33,674 nt of DNA from an uncultured Lentisphaerota bacterium (GTDB lineage Bacteria; Verrucomicrobiota; Lentisphaeria; Oligosphaerales; CAITYL01). The notes beneath the pieces are model-generated. The model ran no database searches. It had not been told where the DNA came from and saw only the letters and a list, made by a program, of their open reading frames with translations. Positions 23,555 through 32,551 of this stretch are shown here, one piece after another (the stretch's first letter is position 1; each line of letters opens with the position of its first letter). The stretch covers positions 1-33,674 of the forward strand of contig CAITSE010000277.1 in assembly GCA_903894975.1 (NCBI GenBank). The letters run 5' to 3'. The translations under genes were made by a program, and so were the position numbers.

Positions 23555-23571
23555 GCCGAGTGCAACTCGGC
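23555..23571. repeat. GCCGAGT hairpin repeat
   Basis: GCCGAGT, GCA, ACTCGGC followed by GCTCCCAGA. On the reverse strand this reads CTGGGAGCGCCGAG, related to the CTGGGAACGCTGAG element at 4486-4513. It lies directly after the SWIM stop codon and may help end that transcript. Confidence 0.55.
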
Positions 23572-23579
23572 GCTCCCAG

Positions 23580-23607
23580 ATTGAATCCGCGCCGCGGCGG
23601 CGCGGAT

Positions 23608-23612
<5 letters not shown>
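23580..23612. repeat. Perfect 33-base palindrome at a convergent junction
   Basis: ATTGAATCCGCGCCGC, one G, then its exact reverse complement: 16-bp arms with a single unpaired centre. It contains the DUF4159 stop codon (23608-23610) and lies 31 bases after the SWIM stop. It could act as a bidirectional transcription stop (no T run) or as a protein-binding site. The core is shared with 13363-13385. Confidence 0.75.
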
Positions 23613-24474
<862 letters not shown>

Positions 24475-24485
24475 GACAACATGCC

Positions 24486-26807
24486 TCACAGGAGTTTCCA
24501 GAAACGGCGCAAGAGCAGTTCCGCGACGATGCAGGCAAGGATGACGAGGAACAAGGCGGTGCGATGCCAGAGGTGATCGACATCCTGCCTTTCCACCACG
24601 GGCGCAACCACATCCGCGGCCGGCAGCCAGGCGGCCCATTCCGCCCGGTTTTCCGGGAGCAACACTTTGCCGCCACAGGCGGCGGCCAGGTTCTGGAGCA
24701 CGGCCGGACGCGGCGTCAGCTCCTTCAATTCCAGATCCAGGCAGGAACCCGGCGTGGAGAGGAAGGCTTCGGCCACGGTTTCACCCTGGTGCCGCGCCTG
24801 AATGCGGAATTCCCCACCCGTGCGTTCCGGCACAAAGATCCCCCGGTATTCGGCGGTACCGGACGGAATCAGGGTCAGCGGAAACACCTTGCCGCCTTGC
24901 TCCTCCGCGTGGAACGTCAACTCCCGGAAGGGGATGTTGCATTCCTTCGGTAGGATGAAACGGAGTTCGGCCGGCTTGCCCGCGGGCCAGACGGCGGAAG
25001 GCAGAATCCATTCCGGCCGCTGTCCCCGCCCGGCTCCCAGCCAGGCTACCAGGTTGCGCCAGAAGAGGTCGAAGCCGGGGTTGCCGGATTCCAGGGAGAG
25101 CCGCCAGCGCCACAGCGGATCCGTGGCCAGCACCGCCGAGCGCCCCTGGCCGAAATTCTGGGCGGCCAGCAGCACGCGCGGATTGCCCCTGGCATCGGCC
25201 AGCACGGGATGCACGGCCAGCACGGCCGCGCCTGGCTTCGGCCCCTGCACCAGGGCGGCTTCCTGGAAGGACGGAAGGAACAGCGCGCCGGCGCCGCCGT
25301 CCTTCCGGAACAACGGCCCGGCCAGCCCCTCGGCGGTGGGTTTGAACCGGACGAGCGGGGGCACGTCCAACTGCTCGTTCGACCCGCCGTAGCGGCGCAC
25401 AGAGTTCCGGTATTCCTTCATTTTGCGCAGGAATTCGCGGGTCGGAGCGTCGAATTTCGCCACGTTGTCCGTGTCCGGTTCGAAGGTGACGGGCAGGAGT
25501 TTTTCCAGGGGCGAGGCGGCGAATTCGCGGGCCGCGTCGGGATTGGCAATGACAAAGAGAATGCCGCCACCGCTTTTCAGGAACTGGCGGAGGCTGTCCT
25601 CCATGCCGGGCGTGATCTGGGCGCGGGTCAGGTTCATCAGGATGAGAACGGTGTATTCCTGCAACTTGTCCGCTGACGGAAACCCGGTGGTGTGGCCGGA
25701 GCCGCTCTGGCCGGGAAATAGATCTGGCGAATAGCGGACGTCCAGCGTCGTTTTCCCTTCGTGCTCAAAGGTGTAGCGGAGGAAGCGCGTTCCCCAACCC
25801 AGCGCCCCCTGATAGAGCAGGATCCGGCCGGTATCGTCCGCCACAGCCTGAATGCTCCAGGTCGCCGCCGCCATGCGGGTCGCGCCCCAACTGACCACGC
25901 CCTCGAAGCGGTGCGGTCCGGCCGCGACAATGTCCACGTCAAAGTTCAAGGCTACCGTGCGGCTGCGGAGCGAGGCCGGCAAGGTTTTTTCATACAGGAC
26001 GCGGCCGTTCTCCAAGGCCTGGAATTTCAGGGGGCCGCCGCCCTGAATGCCGGCGATTTCCACCAGCGCGGTGACGGGCACGCGGCTGCCGGGACGCACC
26101 AGATTTTTCGCCTCCAACTTGCGGAATTCAACCCCCGGGGGGGCGGCCACGGCGGCGCGCATGGGAATGAACAGATGCGGCAAGGCGCTCTGCGTCAGGG
26201 CGTCCACGGCGCTGGCAAGGGAAACGGTTCCGCCCGGGCCGCCGGAGCCGGCGATGTCCGTATCCACACCATCCGTCAGACAGACCACGGCGTCCACGCC
26301 GTCCGCCGCAAAACGTCCGCTCCAATCCGCCACATTCCGGTAGAACCGGGTGTGCAGGGTTTTCTCCGGCGGATTTTTCAGCGCCTCGGGCCCGGAGATT
26401 TCGCGCAGGGTTTCGGCAAACGCGTAGAATTTAACGTCATAGCGGTCGCCGCAGCGGGACTGAAGCTCGCCCCAGGTCGCCAGGGCGTCGGCCAGCCGCG
26501 GCCGGCCGAGAACGCTCTTGAGACGCATGCTGGAGGATTCGTCCACGACGACCACGATCTTCTTTTTCGGCGGGTCCGTTTTGGCCGTCGTCTGGCTGAC
26601 GCGGCGCGGCTGGCAGACGCAGAAGAACAGCGCCAGCACCGCCACCGTCCGCAACAGGATCAGGCCGAACCGCGGCCAGGGTCGCAGTTCCCGGAGGGTG
26701 AACCGATAGGAAAGCAGAATCAGCGCCAGGCTGGCGACCAACGCCGCCGCCAGCCCCGGCCCGCCACCGGGGAAATCCCAGCAAAATTGAAAGGTCGTCC
26801 TAGTCAT
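24486..26807 (-). CDS. VWA-domain membrane protein with amidotransferase-like region
   Basis: A 773-residue protein. Two N-terminal helices (about 17-33 and 45-65) are followed by a VWA domain beginning IVVVVDESSSM with the MIDAS Asp89-x-Ser91-x-Ser93 and, later, VVCLTDGVDTD carrying further metal ligands. Beyond about 330 comes a glutamine-amidotransferase-like region (ILLYQGALGWGTRFLRYTFE, LILMNLTRAQITPGMEDS, LRQFLKSGGGILFVIANPD), without a visible catalytic Cys. A C-terminal helix (about 748-766) precedes RRFWKLL. This is the layout of the large VWA partner in MoxR/BatA operons, probably a periplasmic metal-dependent adhesion or assembly factor. ATG at 26807 overlaps the preceding TGA by four bases. 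It is followed within 11 bases by the possible start of the DUF4159 gene. Confidence 0.88.
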   Translation of the reverse strand: MTRTTFQFCWDFPGGGPGLAAALVASLALILLSYRFTLRELRPWPRFGLILLRTVAVLALFFCVCQPRRVSQTTAKTDPPKKKIVVVVDESSSMRLKSVLGRPRLADALATWGELQSRCGDRYDVKFYAFAETLREISGPEALKNPPEKTLHTRFYRNVADWSGRFAADGVDAVVCLTDGVDTDIAGSGGPGGTVSLASAVDALTQSALPHLFIPMRAAVAAPPGVEFRKLEAKNLVRPGSRVPVTALVEIAGIQGGGPLKFQALENGRVLYEKTLPASLRSRTVALNFDVDIVAAGPHRFEGVVSWGATRMAAATWSIQAVADDTGRILLYQGALGWGTRFLRYTFEHEGKTTLDVRYSPDLFPGQSGSGHTTGFPSADKLQEYTVLILMNLTRAQITPGMEDSLRQFLKSGGGILFVIANPDAAREFAASPLEKLLPVTFEPDTDNVAKFDAPTREFLRKMKEYRNSVRRYGGSNEQLDVPPLVRFKPTAEGLAGPLFRKDGGAGALFLPSFQEAALVQGPKPGAAVLAVHPVLADARGNPRVLLAAQNFGQGRSAVLATDPLWRWRLSLESGNPGFDLFWRNLVAWLGAGRGQRPEWILPSAVWPAGKPAELRFILPKECNIPFRELTFHAEEQGGKVFPLTLIPSGTAEYRGIFVPERTGGEFRIQARHQGETVAEAFLSTPGSCLDLELKELTPRPAVLQNLAAACGGKVLLPENRAEWAAWLPAADVVAPVVERQDVDHLWHRTALFLVILACIVAELLLRRFWKLL

Positions 26808-29473
26808 GGTTTTCCGGTTTCACGCTCGGAAAGACGTTCAAAATAGCGGGACACGTCGCCGCGGTATTCCTTCGGCGCCTCGTCCGGATTGAAGACGCGG
26901 ACGGTAGCCAGCGCCTGCTGTTCGGCCAGAATACGTTCGGCGACAAGGCGCAGTTCCTTGACGCCGTCAAGCAGCACGTCCACATCGTGGCTGTACAGGG
27001 CAGCACTGACGCGGCCGGAACCTCCGCCCAACCCGTTCCCCCCAAGACCGATGCCACTCCCCTGTCCTTGGCCTTGCTCTTGGCCTTGGCCTTTCTGTGG
27101 ACTTGGTGGACTTTGGCCTGAGGGTGTTCCGGGTGGGGAGGCTTGGGTCAGCGCATCGATAGCGGCGGTCGTGTCACGCATCGCGAGGCGGGCGTCGGCC
27201 GTGGCGGCATCACGGTCCGGACTGGCCATGCCGGTGGGATGTTTCTTCAAATAATCCAACTCGTTCTGGCTTTCCTTCAGCCGCTTGACACCGTCGGCCA
27301 GGGCGCGGGCCGGGCCGGCGCCGCCGTCCTGCATCTTCTTAAGTTCGGCATCCATGCGGCCGACCGCGGCAGTTCCCTGCCGAAGCTTGTCCGGATGGCG
27401 ATTATTCCCTGCCAGGTCAGCGAAAAGTTCGGGAAACTTGTCCTGGCGCAACCGGGCTTCAAGTCCGGAAAATTCCCGGAAGCGGGCCTCGGTTCCGGAT
27501 TCTCGCTGCCGGCGCGCTTCCGCGGCCAGGCGGTCCAGGGCTTTCAGGCCGTTGACGGCGGCGACGGGTTCCCCCTGCTCAAGCCCGGCCTTGGCGGCGT
27601 CAAGTTTCCGGCGGGCGTCGGCCACGGCAGCGGCGGCGGCGCGTTCGCTTTTCTTCACGAGTTCGGCGGCGGCGGCGTCCAAGTCGGCGAGGGTCTTTTT
27701 GGCCGCGGCAGTGGCGGCCGGGGTCTGGTTGGCGGCCAATGCCTGTTCCGTGGCGGCGCTGGATTCTTCGCCGCGCGTCAGGGCGGCCTGCATCTCCGAA
27801 TCCTGACCGGACGCATTTTTCATTCGGGCAAGCCCATCCGTAATCTGTTCCTGTTTTGAAAGTTGCGAATCCGGCGCGGCGCCGCCCGGACTTCCGCCCC
27901 CGCCCCCCTGGCCGGACTTGGACGCCGCCGCGGGATTGGCGGGAGCCGGCGCGTCGTTGCCACCGGCGTTGGGCGGGTTCATGGCGTTCAGGATGTCCGC
28001 TTCGGCGGCGCGCAGCCGTGCCAATTCCTTTTCAGTCCGGGCGGACGGCAAGGCCGGGTCCTGGGGAGGTTTGGGCGTCCGGTCAAGAAAGGGATCCTTT
28101 TCTTTTTTCGCGGCGGCTTCGGCATCCTTGATAATCATTCTCTTCCCCGCCTTCAGGACGCTGACCAAGTCGGCGATCGCGCGCTGCTGATTCCGGCAGA
28201 CCGGATCAAGCGTGTCCGGCTTCATTTCCCCGGTAGCCTGGGCAGTCGCTTGCAAGCCGTCCGCGGCCTGGGTCATGCCGCCGCCGGCCGAGAGGATGTT
28301 GGCGATCAGTTCCTCGGGCAATTCCTCCGGCGTAATCCTGGCGGCGGTGGTTTTCACTTCCGTGGCCAGATCGAGCTGGTCATGGGCAAGCAACCCCACC
28401 TGTTCGCGGATGGCCGCATTCCCCGAGGGCGTGGTGGCATTGCTGACGGCGAAGGACGCCTTGTTCATGGCGATCTCGATCCGCAGCCACTTCAGCACTT
28501 CGTCCATGATGTTGCGCATGACGGCACCGCCGCCCCTGAGTTCCTCAATGTCTTCCCGGAACGGCGTAATCTGGATGAACTGCGGCAGGCTGGTGACCCG
28601 GCGGTCGGCCACGCCGTCCAGATGCGTTGTCCCCCGGAGATTGTAACTGATCAGGTCAAAGGGCTCAACCCCGAAATCGCCCAGGGCAAAAGCGCCGTTC
28701 AATTCCTGCGCTTCCCCGGGGCGGGCCGGGCCGGAAAAGACCACCGTGACGGTCCTGCTGAATTGGCCGTTGATGGCGATTTCGAGCTCCAACCGGTCAA
28801 AGCCGTGGGAAGAGGCGCCGGCGCCTTTCCAGGTAATTTCCTCCAGGGGCTTTGCTTTGATTTCCGGTTCGGGATCGGTGAGGAGCAGTTCGGCGTGGTC
28901 AGGCTCCCTAGGCGCGGGAACTTCCGCCGCAACGTTCTGTCCGGCAGGATGATTGGCGGCTTCAGCGGCGGCCTGCTCCAGCCGGAACGCCCGGGCTTTG
29001 ACAACGACGGCAACGAGGACGGCGGTGTCCACCGCGGCCAGCACGGCGAGCAGCAGACCGAGCATGGCCAGACGCAATCCCCAGCGCGCCGGCTGCCGCC
29101 GCGCATAATAGCCGGCGGCCTCCCGAGCCTGGTCGTCCTTGAGCGGATTGTCGCTGTGCGCCAGTTCGACGGCGGCCTCCAGCCGGTTCATGCCGCGCTG
29201 TTCGCGGTCGATCCGGGCGGCGGTGACGGCGCGGTCCTCGCGCCGGAAGCGATAGACGACCCCGGCCGCCACGATGGCCGCCAACGGGGTGCCAGCCAGA
29301 ATGCCGGTCAGGACATGAAAAAACCACGGCGGCTTCAGGAACAACGCCGTCACTCCCGCCAGGAGCAGCCCCACGGCCAGGATGCCGCCGGCCACGGCCA
29401 ACGGCGGCCCAAAATTACGGCCAAGGTTCTCGCTGCGGACGCGCGTCAGCAAATCAGATTTTGGGTGGGACAT
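26804..29473 (-). CDS. Large helical membrane protein of the MoxR/VWA operon, unknown function
   Basis: An 889-residue protein without a domain I can name with confidence; it recalls the DUF4175-type membrane proteins found with VWA/MoxR clusters. Visible: helices at about 23-45, 52-75 and 133-157; a short beta region (ITWKGAGASSHGFDRLELEI, TVTVVFSGP) at 210-260; and then over 550 residues of Ala/Lys/Glu-rich helix, probably coiled coil, with repeated K-x-A-x-D heptad-like patterns. Near the end a Gln/Gly-rich linker (QEQGQGQGSGIGLGGNG) leads to a conserved-looking helix (VDVLLDGVKELRLVAERILA). AAAGGAG precedes the ATG. It lies 154 bases after the BatA-like gene and overlaps the VWA gene by ATGA. 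It is probably a stalk or scaffold for the VWA proteins (inference). Confidence 0.75.
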   Translation of the reverse strand: MSHPKSDLLTRVRSENLGRNFGPPLAVAGGILAVGLLLAGVTALFLKPPWFFHVLTGILAGTPLAAIVAAGVVYRFRREDRAVTAARIDREQRGMNRLEAAVELAHSDNPLKDDQAREAAGYYARRQPARWGLRLAMLGLLLAVLAAVDTAVLVAVVVKARAFRLEQAAAEAANHPAGQNVAAEVPAPREPDHAELLLTDPEPEIKAKPLEEITWKGAGASSHGFDRLELEIAINGQFSRTVTVVFSGPARPGEAQELNGAFALGDFGVEPFDLISYNLRGTTHLDGVADRRVTSLPQFIQITPFREDIEELRGGGAVMRNIMDEVLKWLRIEIAMNKASFAVSNATTPSGNAAIREQVGLLAHDQLDLATEVKTTAARITPEELPEELIANILSAGGGMTQAADGLQATAQATGEMKPDTLDPVCRNQQRAIADLVSVLKAGKRMIIKDAEAAAKKEKDPFLDRTPKPPQDPALPSARTEKELARLRAAEADILNAMNPPNAGGNDAPAPANPAAASKSGQGGGGGSPGGAAPDSQLSKQEQITDGLARMKNASGQDSEMQAALTRGEESSAATEQALAANQTPAATAAAKKTLADLDAAAAELVKKSERAAAAAVADARRKLDAAKAGLEQGEPVAAVNGLKALDRLAAEARRQRESGTEARFREFSGLEARLRQDKFPELFADLAGNNRHPDKLRQGTAAVGRMDAELKKMQDGGAGPARALADGVKRLKESQNELDYLKKHPTGMASPDRDAATADARLAMRDTTAAIDALTQASPPGTPSGQSPPSPQKGQGQEQGQGQGSGIGLGGNGLGGGSGRVSAALYSHDVDVLLDGVKELRLVAERILAEQQALATVRVFNPDEAPKEYRGDVSRYFERLSERETGKP

Positions 29474-29513
29474 GGAGGCTCCTTTTGCGCCGGAGTGGCG
29501 GAAATCAGTAAAA

Positions 29514-29562
29514 GATCGAGGGCTCTCGGGGGCTATCGACAGCTTTCGAGGGCTCTCGAGGC
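29514..29562. repeat. TCGAGGGC-type repeat, copy 2
   Basis: ATCGAGGGCTCTCGGGGGCT, then ATCGACAGCTTTCGAGGGCT and CTCGAGG: tandem units in the only real gap of the second operon, related to 4573-4613. Confidence 0.65.
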
Positions 29563-29627
29563 AAAACCTTCTTTTTTGCGTTTGCCCCTGCCTGTTTCGG
29601 GTGGTTGGTTTCCTGCAAGCTCCCTCC

Positions 29628-31640
29628 TCAAATCACCGTCCGGCTCGACAACGCCAATTCCCCCAGCGCGCAGACCAGCGCCAGCGCCAGCAGCAACCGC
29701 GCGAAACGGCGGCCCTCCTCCGCGCCGGGATCAGCCGCGGTCACGCCGGCCACGGTCTGCGCCGGGGCCGGGCCTTTCCAGGCGAGCCGGGCCGCGTCCA
29801 CGTCGCGGCCGAACAGCGTCGGATTCGACTCCGCCGGGGGACGGTTGACACTGACGACCTGGCGCCGGCCGTCGCGGAAAGCGCAGAGATAATTACCAGC
29901 CACAGGCGGGGTGAAGGCTTCGCCAGCGCAGGGGATGACTCCTTGATCGGTCTGGTTGGTCACGGCAAGCAATCCCGGCAGCGTAATCGGCCGGACGCCG
30001 GGTTCGGCCCGGACCAGCGCGGCGGAATCAACATCGGTGCGGCAGTAGGCGACGAGTTCGCGCAGGAACGGCAGGAACGAGGCGTTGGCGACCCAGTTGG
30101 TGTCCCCCCGGTCCAGGCCGGTGGCGAGCACGAACAACGTCCCCTGCCCGGCCGGCAGTTCGGCGAAGCATGGTTCGTCGCTGCCAAAGGCGGCGGCGAC
30201 CTGGGCATTGTCGGGCAGGGTCAGGACCGGCGAATGGAAAAAGAGCAGGTCGAACAGACTGCCGACGCGAACGTCGGCGAACTTGGCAAAGACCGGGTGG
30301 TCAAAGTCAATCACTTCGAGGCGGCGGGTCTTGACCGCGGCGGCGCCGTTCACCTTGACGCCATGCCGGGCCAGCCAGGCGCTCTGGGTCGAGTTGCCGC
30401 GGCCGCACACGGCGAGGACGCGGGCGCCGTCCGCCAGGGCCTGATCCAGCCGTTCCGCCAAGCCGGGAGTGACCAGGGTGTCGGCGCGCAGGATCAGCAA
30501 CCGTGCTCCGCGCAGGTCCGCGACGGCAGTGTGCTCGTCAAACGGGGTGAACCGGACGTTTTCCCGACCGGGATCCGGGTTGAGCGCCAGGCCGATGAAG
30601 TCGGCCGTGGCCGGCGCCGGCGTGGCCAACACCCGGGACGGAGTTTCGGGATTAACGGAAAAAAAGGCGGAGTTGTCCGCCGCCAGTTCGTCCGGAACGC
30701 GCAACTCGACCTTGCCGGCCACCGGTTCGCCTCCGGGCGGCGGCGGCGCGATCCCGTTGAGCCGCAGGGGGAAACTGCTGCGCGACTTGGGCGGCAGCGT
30801 GACACTGCGCCGGGCCGCCTCGCCGCGGCCAAGGACGGCGGCGAGTTCGCCGGTCATGGGGAGCTCGGCAAAATTATCACCCTCGACGGTCAATTCCAGT
30901 TCACGCGCGCCGCCGGCGGCGGATGCCTCCGCTTCGGCACAGCGGACGGAGGAGACCGCGGCATTGCGGAGTTCGCGGTCAAAGGCGAAGGGGGTGACAA
31001 TCTCCAGCGTGACCCCGGGCGAGAGCGGTTCGGACCAGCGCAGACTTTTCCAGGGCAACGCCTGACGGTCGGTGATGAGAATAATGCGCTTGACGCGAGC
31101 ATTGGTGGTGCGGAGCCGGGCATCGGCCTGGCGCAGGGCGCCGTCGAAGGAACTGGCGCCTTCCGGGCGGGTTTCGGCCAAGAACCAGTTTTTCAGGTCG
31201 TCGCCGGAAGCAGAAAAGTTCGGGCCGCTCCAACGGATCCGGCTGGAGACCAGGGCAGCGAGCGTGGGCCGGTCGGGGGCGGTCTGGGCCAGACAATCCA
31301 GCGCTTGCCGGCGCAGGCTGGCGACGTACGGCCGGGCGGTCATGCTGAAAGAATCGTCCACCAGAATAACCCTGGCCTCGGCGGGTATGTCGGTGAGGCG
31401 CGGGATGTACGGCATGGCAAAGGCCAGGACCAGCGCGGCCAGGACGAGACAGCGCAGGAACAGCACCAGCCATTTCCGCAACCGGTTCCGGGTCTGCTTC
31501 CGGGCCGCGGTGGCGTGCAGGAAGAAGAACGACGGAAAGGGCGTTTCCCCGACGGGACGTTTGGCGAGGAAATGCAGCAGGACGGGCACGGCCAAGGCCA
31601 GCCCACCCGCCAGGAAACCGGCAAAGGCCAGGCGAATCAT
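29628..31640 (-). CDS. BatA-like protein: aerotolerance N-terminal domain plus VWA
   Basis: A 670-residue protein. The first about 80 residues are the BatA/aerotolerance module: one membrane helix, LHFLAKRPVGETPFPSFFFL, a basic RKQTRNRLRKWL and a second helix (57-76). A VWA domain follows with VILVDDSFSM, the MIDAS Asp95-x-Ser97-x-Ser99, and RIILITDRQALPWK. The long C-terminal part has beta-sandwich stretches and an amidotransferase-like segment (LLILRADTLVTPGLAERLDQ, ARVLAVCGRGN), and ends in a helix (about 647-664). Proteins of this type lie in the inner membrane with the VWA domain exposed. ATG at 31640 overlaps the DUF58 TGA by four bases. Confidence 0.88.
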   Translation of the reverse strand: MIRLAFAGFLAGGLALAVPVLLHFLAKRPVGETPFPSFFFLHATAARKQTRNRLRKWLVLFLRCLVLAALVLAFAMPYIPRLTDIPAEARVILVDDSFSMTARPYVASLRRQALDCLAQTAPDRPTLAALVSSRIRWSGPNFSASGDDLKNWFLAETRPEGASSFDGALRQADARLRTTNARVKRIILITDRQALPWKSLRWSEPLSPGVTLEIVTPFAFDRELRNAAVSSVRCAEAEASAAGGARELELTVEGDNFAELPMTGELAAVLGRGEAARRSVTLPPKSRSSFPLRLNGIAPPPPGGEPVAGKVELRVPDELAADNSAFFSVNPETPSRVLATPAPATADFIGLALNPDPGRENVRFTPFDEHTAVADLRGARLLILRADTLVTPGLAERLDQALADGARVLAVCGRGNSTQSAWLARHGVKVNGAAAVKTRRLEVIDFDHPVFAKFADVRVGSLFDLLFFHSPVLTLPDNAQVAAAFGSDEPCFAELPAGQGTLFVLATGLDRGDTNWVANASFLPFLRELVAYCRTDVDSAALVRAEPGVRPITLPGLLAVTNQTDQGVIPCAGEAFTPPVAGNYLCAFRDGRRQVVSVNRPPAESNPTLFGRDVDAARLAWKGPAPAQTVAGVTAADPGAEEGRRFARLLLALALVCALGELALSSRTVI

Positions 31641-32551
31641 AGGCGGGCGTTCCTCCTGGCCAGGTACGCGCCAAGGGCCGACAGGGGCGGTTTGTCGGTG
31701 CGCAGGAGAATACAGTCGCCGTCCAACTGCCGGATCTGCTCTTCCAGGGCCTTGCGGTGATCCGTGACCCGGCGCCGGTATTCATCGCGGATCAAGTCCG
31801 GGCTGAGGGTGAGAAGCGCGGAGGTCTCCTGTTCGCGCAGGCGGACCGGTTCCTCAAAATCAAAGTCCAGCTCCATCGGGTCGAGGATGTGGAAGCAGAT
31901 CACTTCACAGTCCTGGTAGCGCAGCCGTTTGAGGGCCGGCGCCAGGGCGGCGGGATCGGCATAGAAATCGGAGAAGATCAGGACGATCGACCGGTGGCGG
32001 ACACGGTCGGCCGCAACCGCCAGGGCTTCGGGAATCGCGGAGGCCGCGACGGCGGCCGGCCGGTGCAGGGCGGCCATGAGCCGGTGGTAATGCGACGGCC
32101 TGGCGCTGCCCGGCATAAACTCCTCCAACCCAGCGCCGATAAAGCCAAGGGCCGTGGCATCACGCTGGCGCTGCAGGAAAAGCAGGAAAGCCGCGGCCAG
32201 GGAGCGGGTATAATCCCACTTGGTCATGAGCGCGCGGTGGCTCCGGTAATCCATGGAAGCGCTGCGGTCGAGCAGAAGACTGGCGGTGAGATTGGTCTCA
32301 TCATCACGGAGGCGGATATGGAGACGGTCGGTGCGGGCATAGACCTTCCAGTCCACGGAGCGAAGTTCGTCCCCGGGCTGATAATCACGGTGTTCCTTGA
32401 ACTCGACGCTGCTGCCGTGGAACGGACTGCGATGCAGGCCGGCGAGAAAGCCGGTGACCAGGAACTTGGCCTGCAGTTCCAAGCTGGGGAGCCGGGCGAG
32501 CAGGTCAATATCCAGGAATTCGGCGGAAAGGCTGGCCGCGCGGGAGTTCAC
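31637..32551 (-). CDS. DUF58 domain protein, second copy
   Basis: A 304-residue soluble DUF58 protein. The signature is nearly canonical: SSVEFKEHRDYQPGDELRSV, then DWKVYARTDRLHIR (about 47-80). A VWA-like fold follows with LLLDRSASM, a DxSxS site that the other DUF58 protein of this window lacks, and IVLIFSDFYAD. This is the short, helix-free DUF58 type commonly located between moxR and batA. The start is GTG at 32551, which overlaps the moxR TGA as GTGA; the frame runs open to 32740 but that part lies over the moxR coding end. No clear Shine-Dalgarno, so coupling to moxR translation is likely. Confidence 0.9.
   Translation of the reverse strand: MNSRAASLSAEFLDIDLLARLPSLELQAKFLVTGFLAGLHRSPFHGSSVEFKEHRDYQPGDELRSVDWKVYARTDRLHIRLRDDETNLTASLLLDRSASMDYRSHRALMTKWDYTRSLAAAFLLFLQRQRDATALGFIGAGLEEFMPGSARPSHYHRLMAALHRPAAVAASAIPEALAVAADRVRHRSIVLIFSDFYADPAALAPALKRLRYQDCEVICFHILDPMELDFDFEEPVRLREQETSALLTLSPDLIRDEYRRRVTDHRKALEEQIRQLDGDCILLRTDKPPLSALGAYLARRNARL

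Noticed and set aside
24475-24639. Further upstream extension of the DUF4159 gene into the VWA gene
   Set aside because: It lies over well-supported VWA coding sequence and has no start signal.
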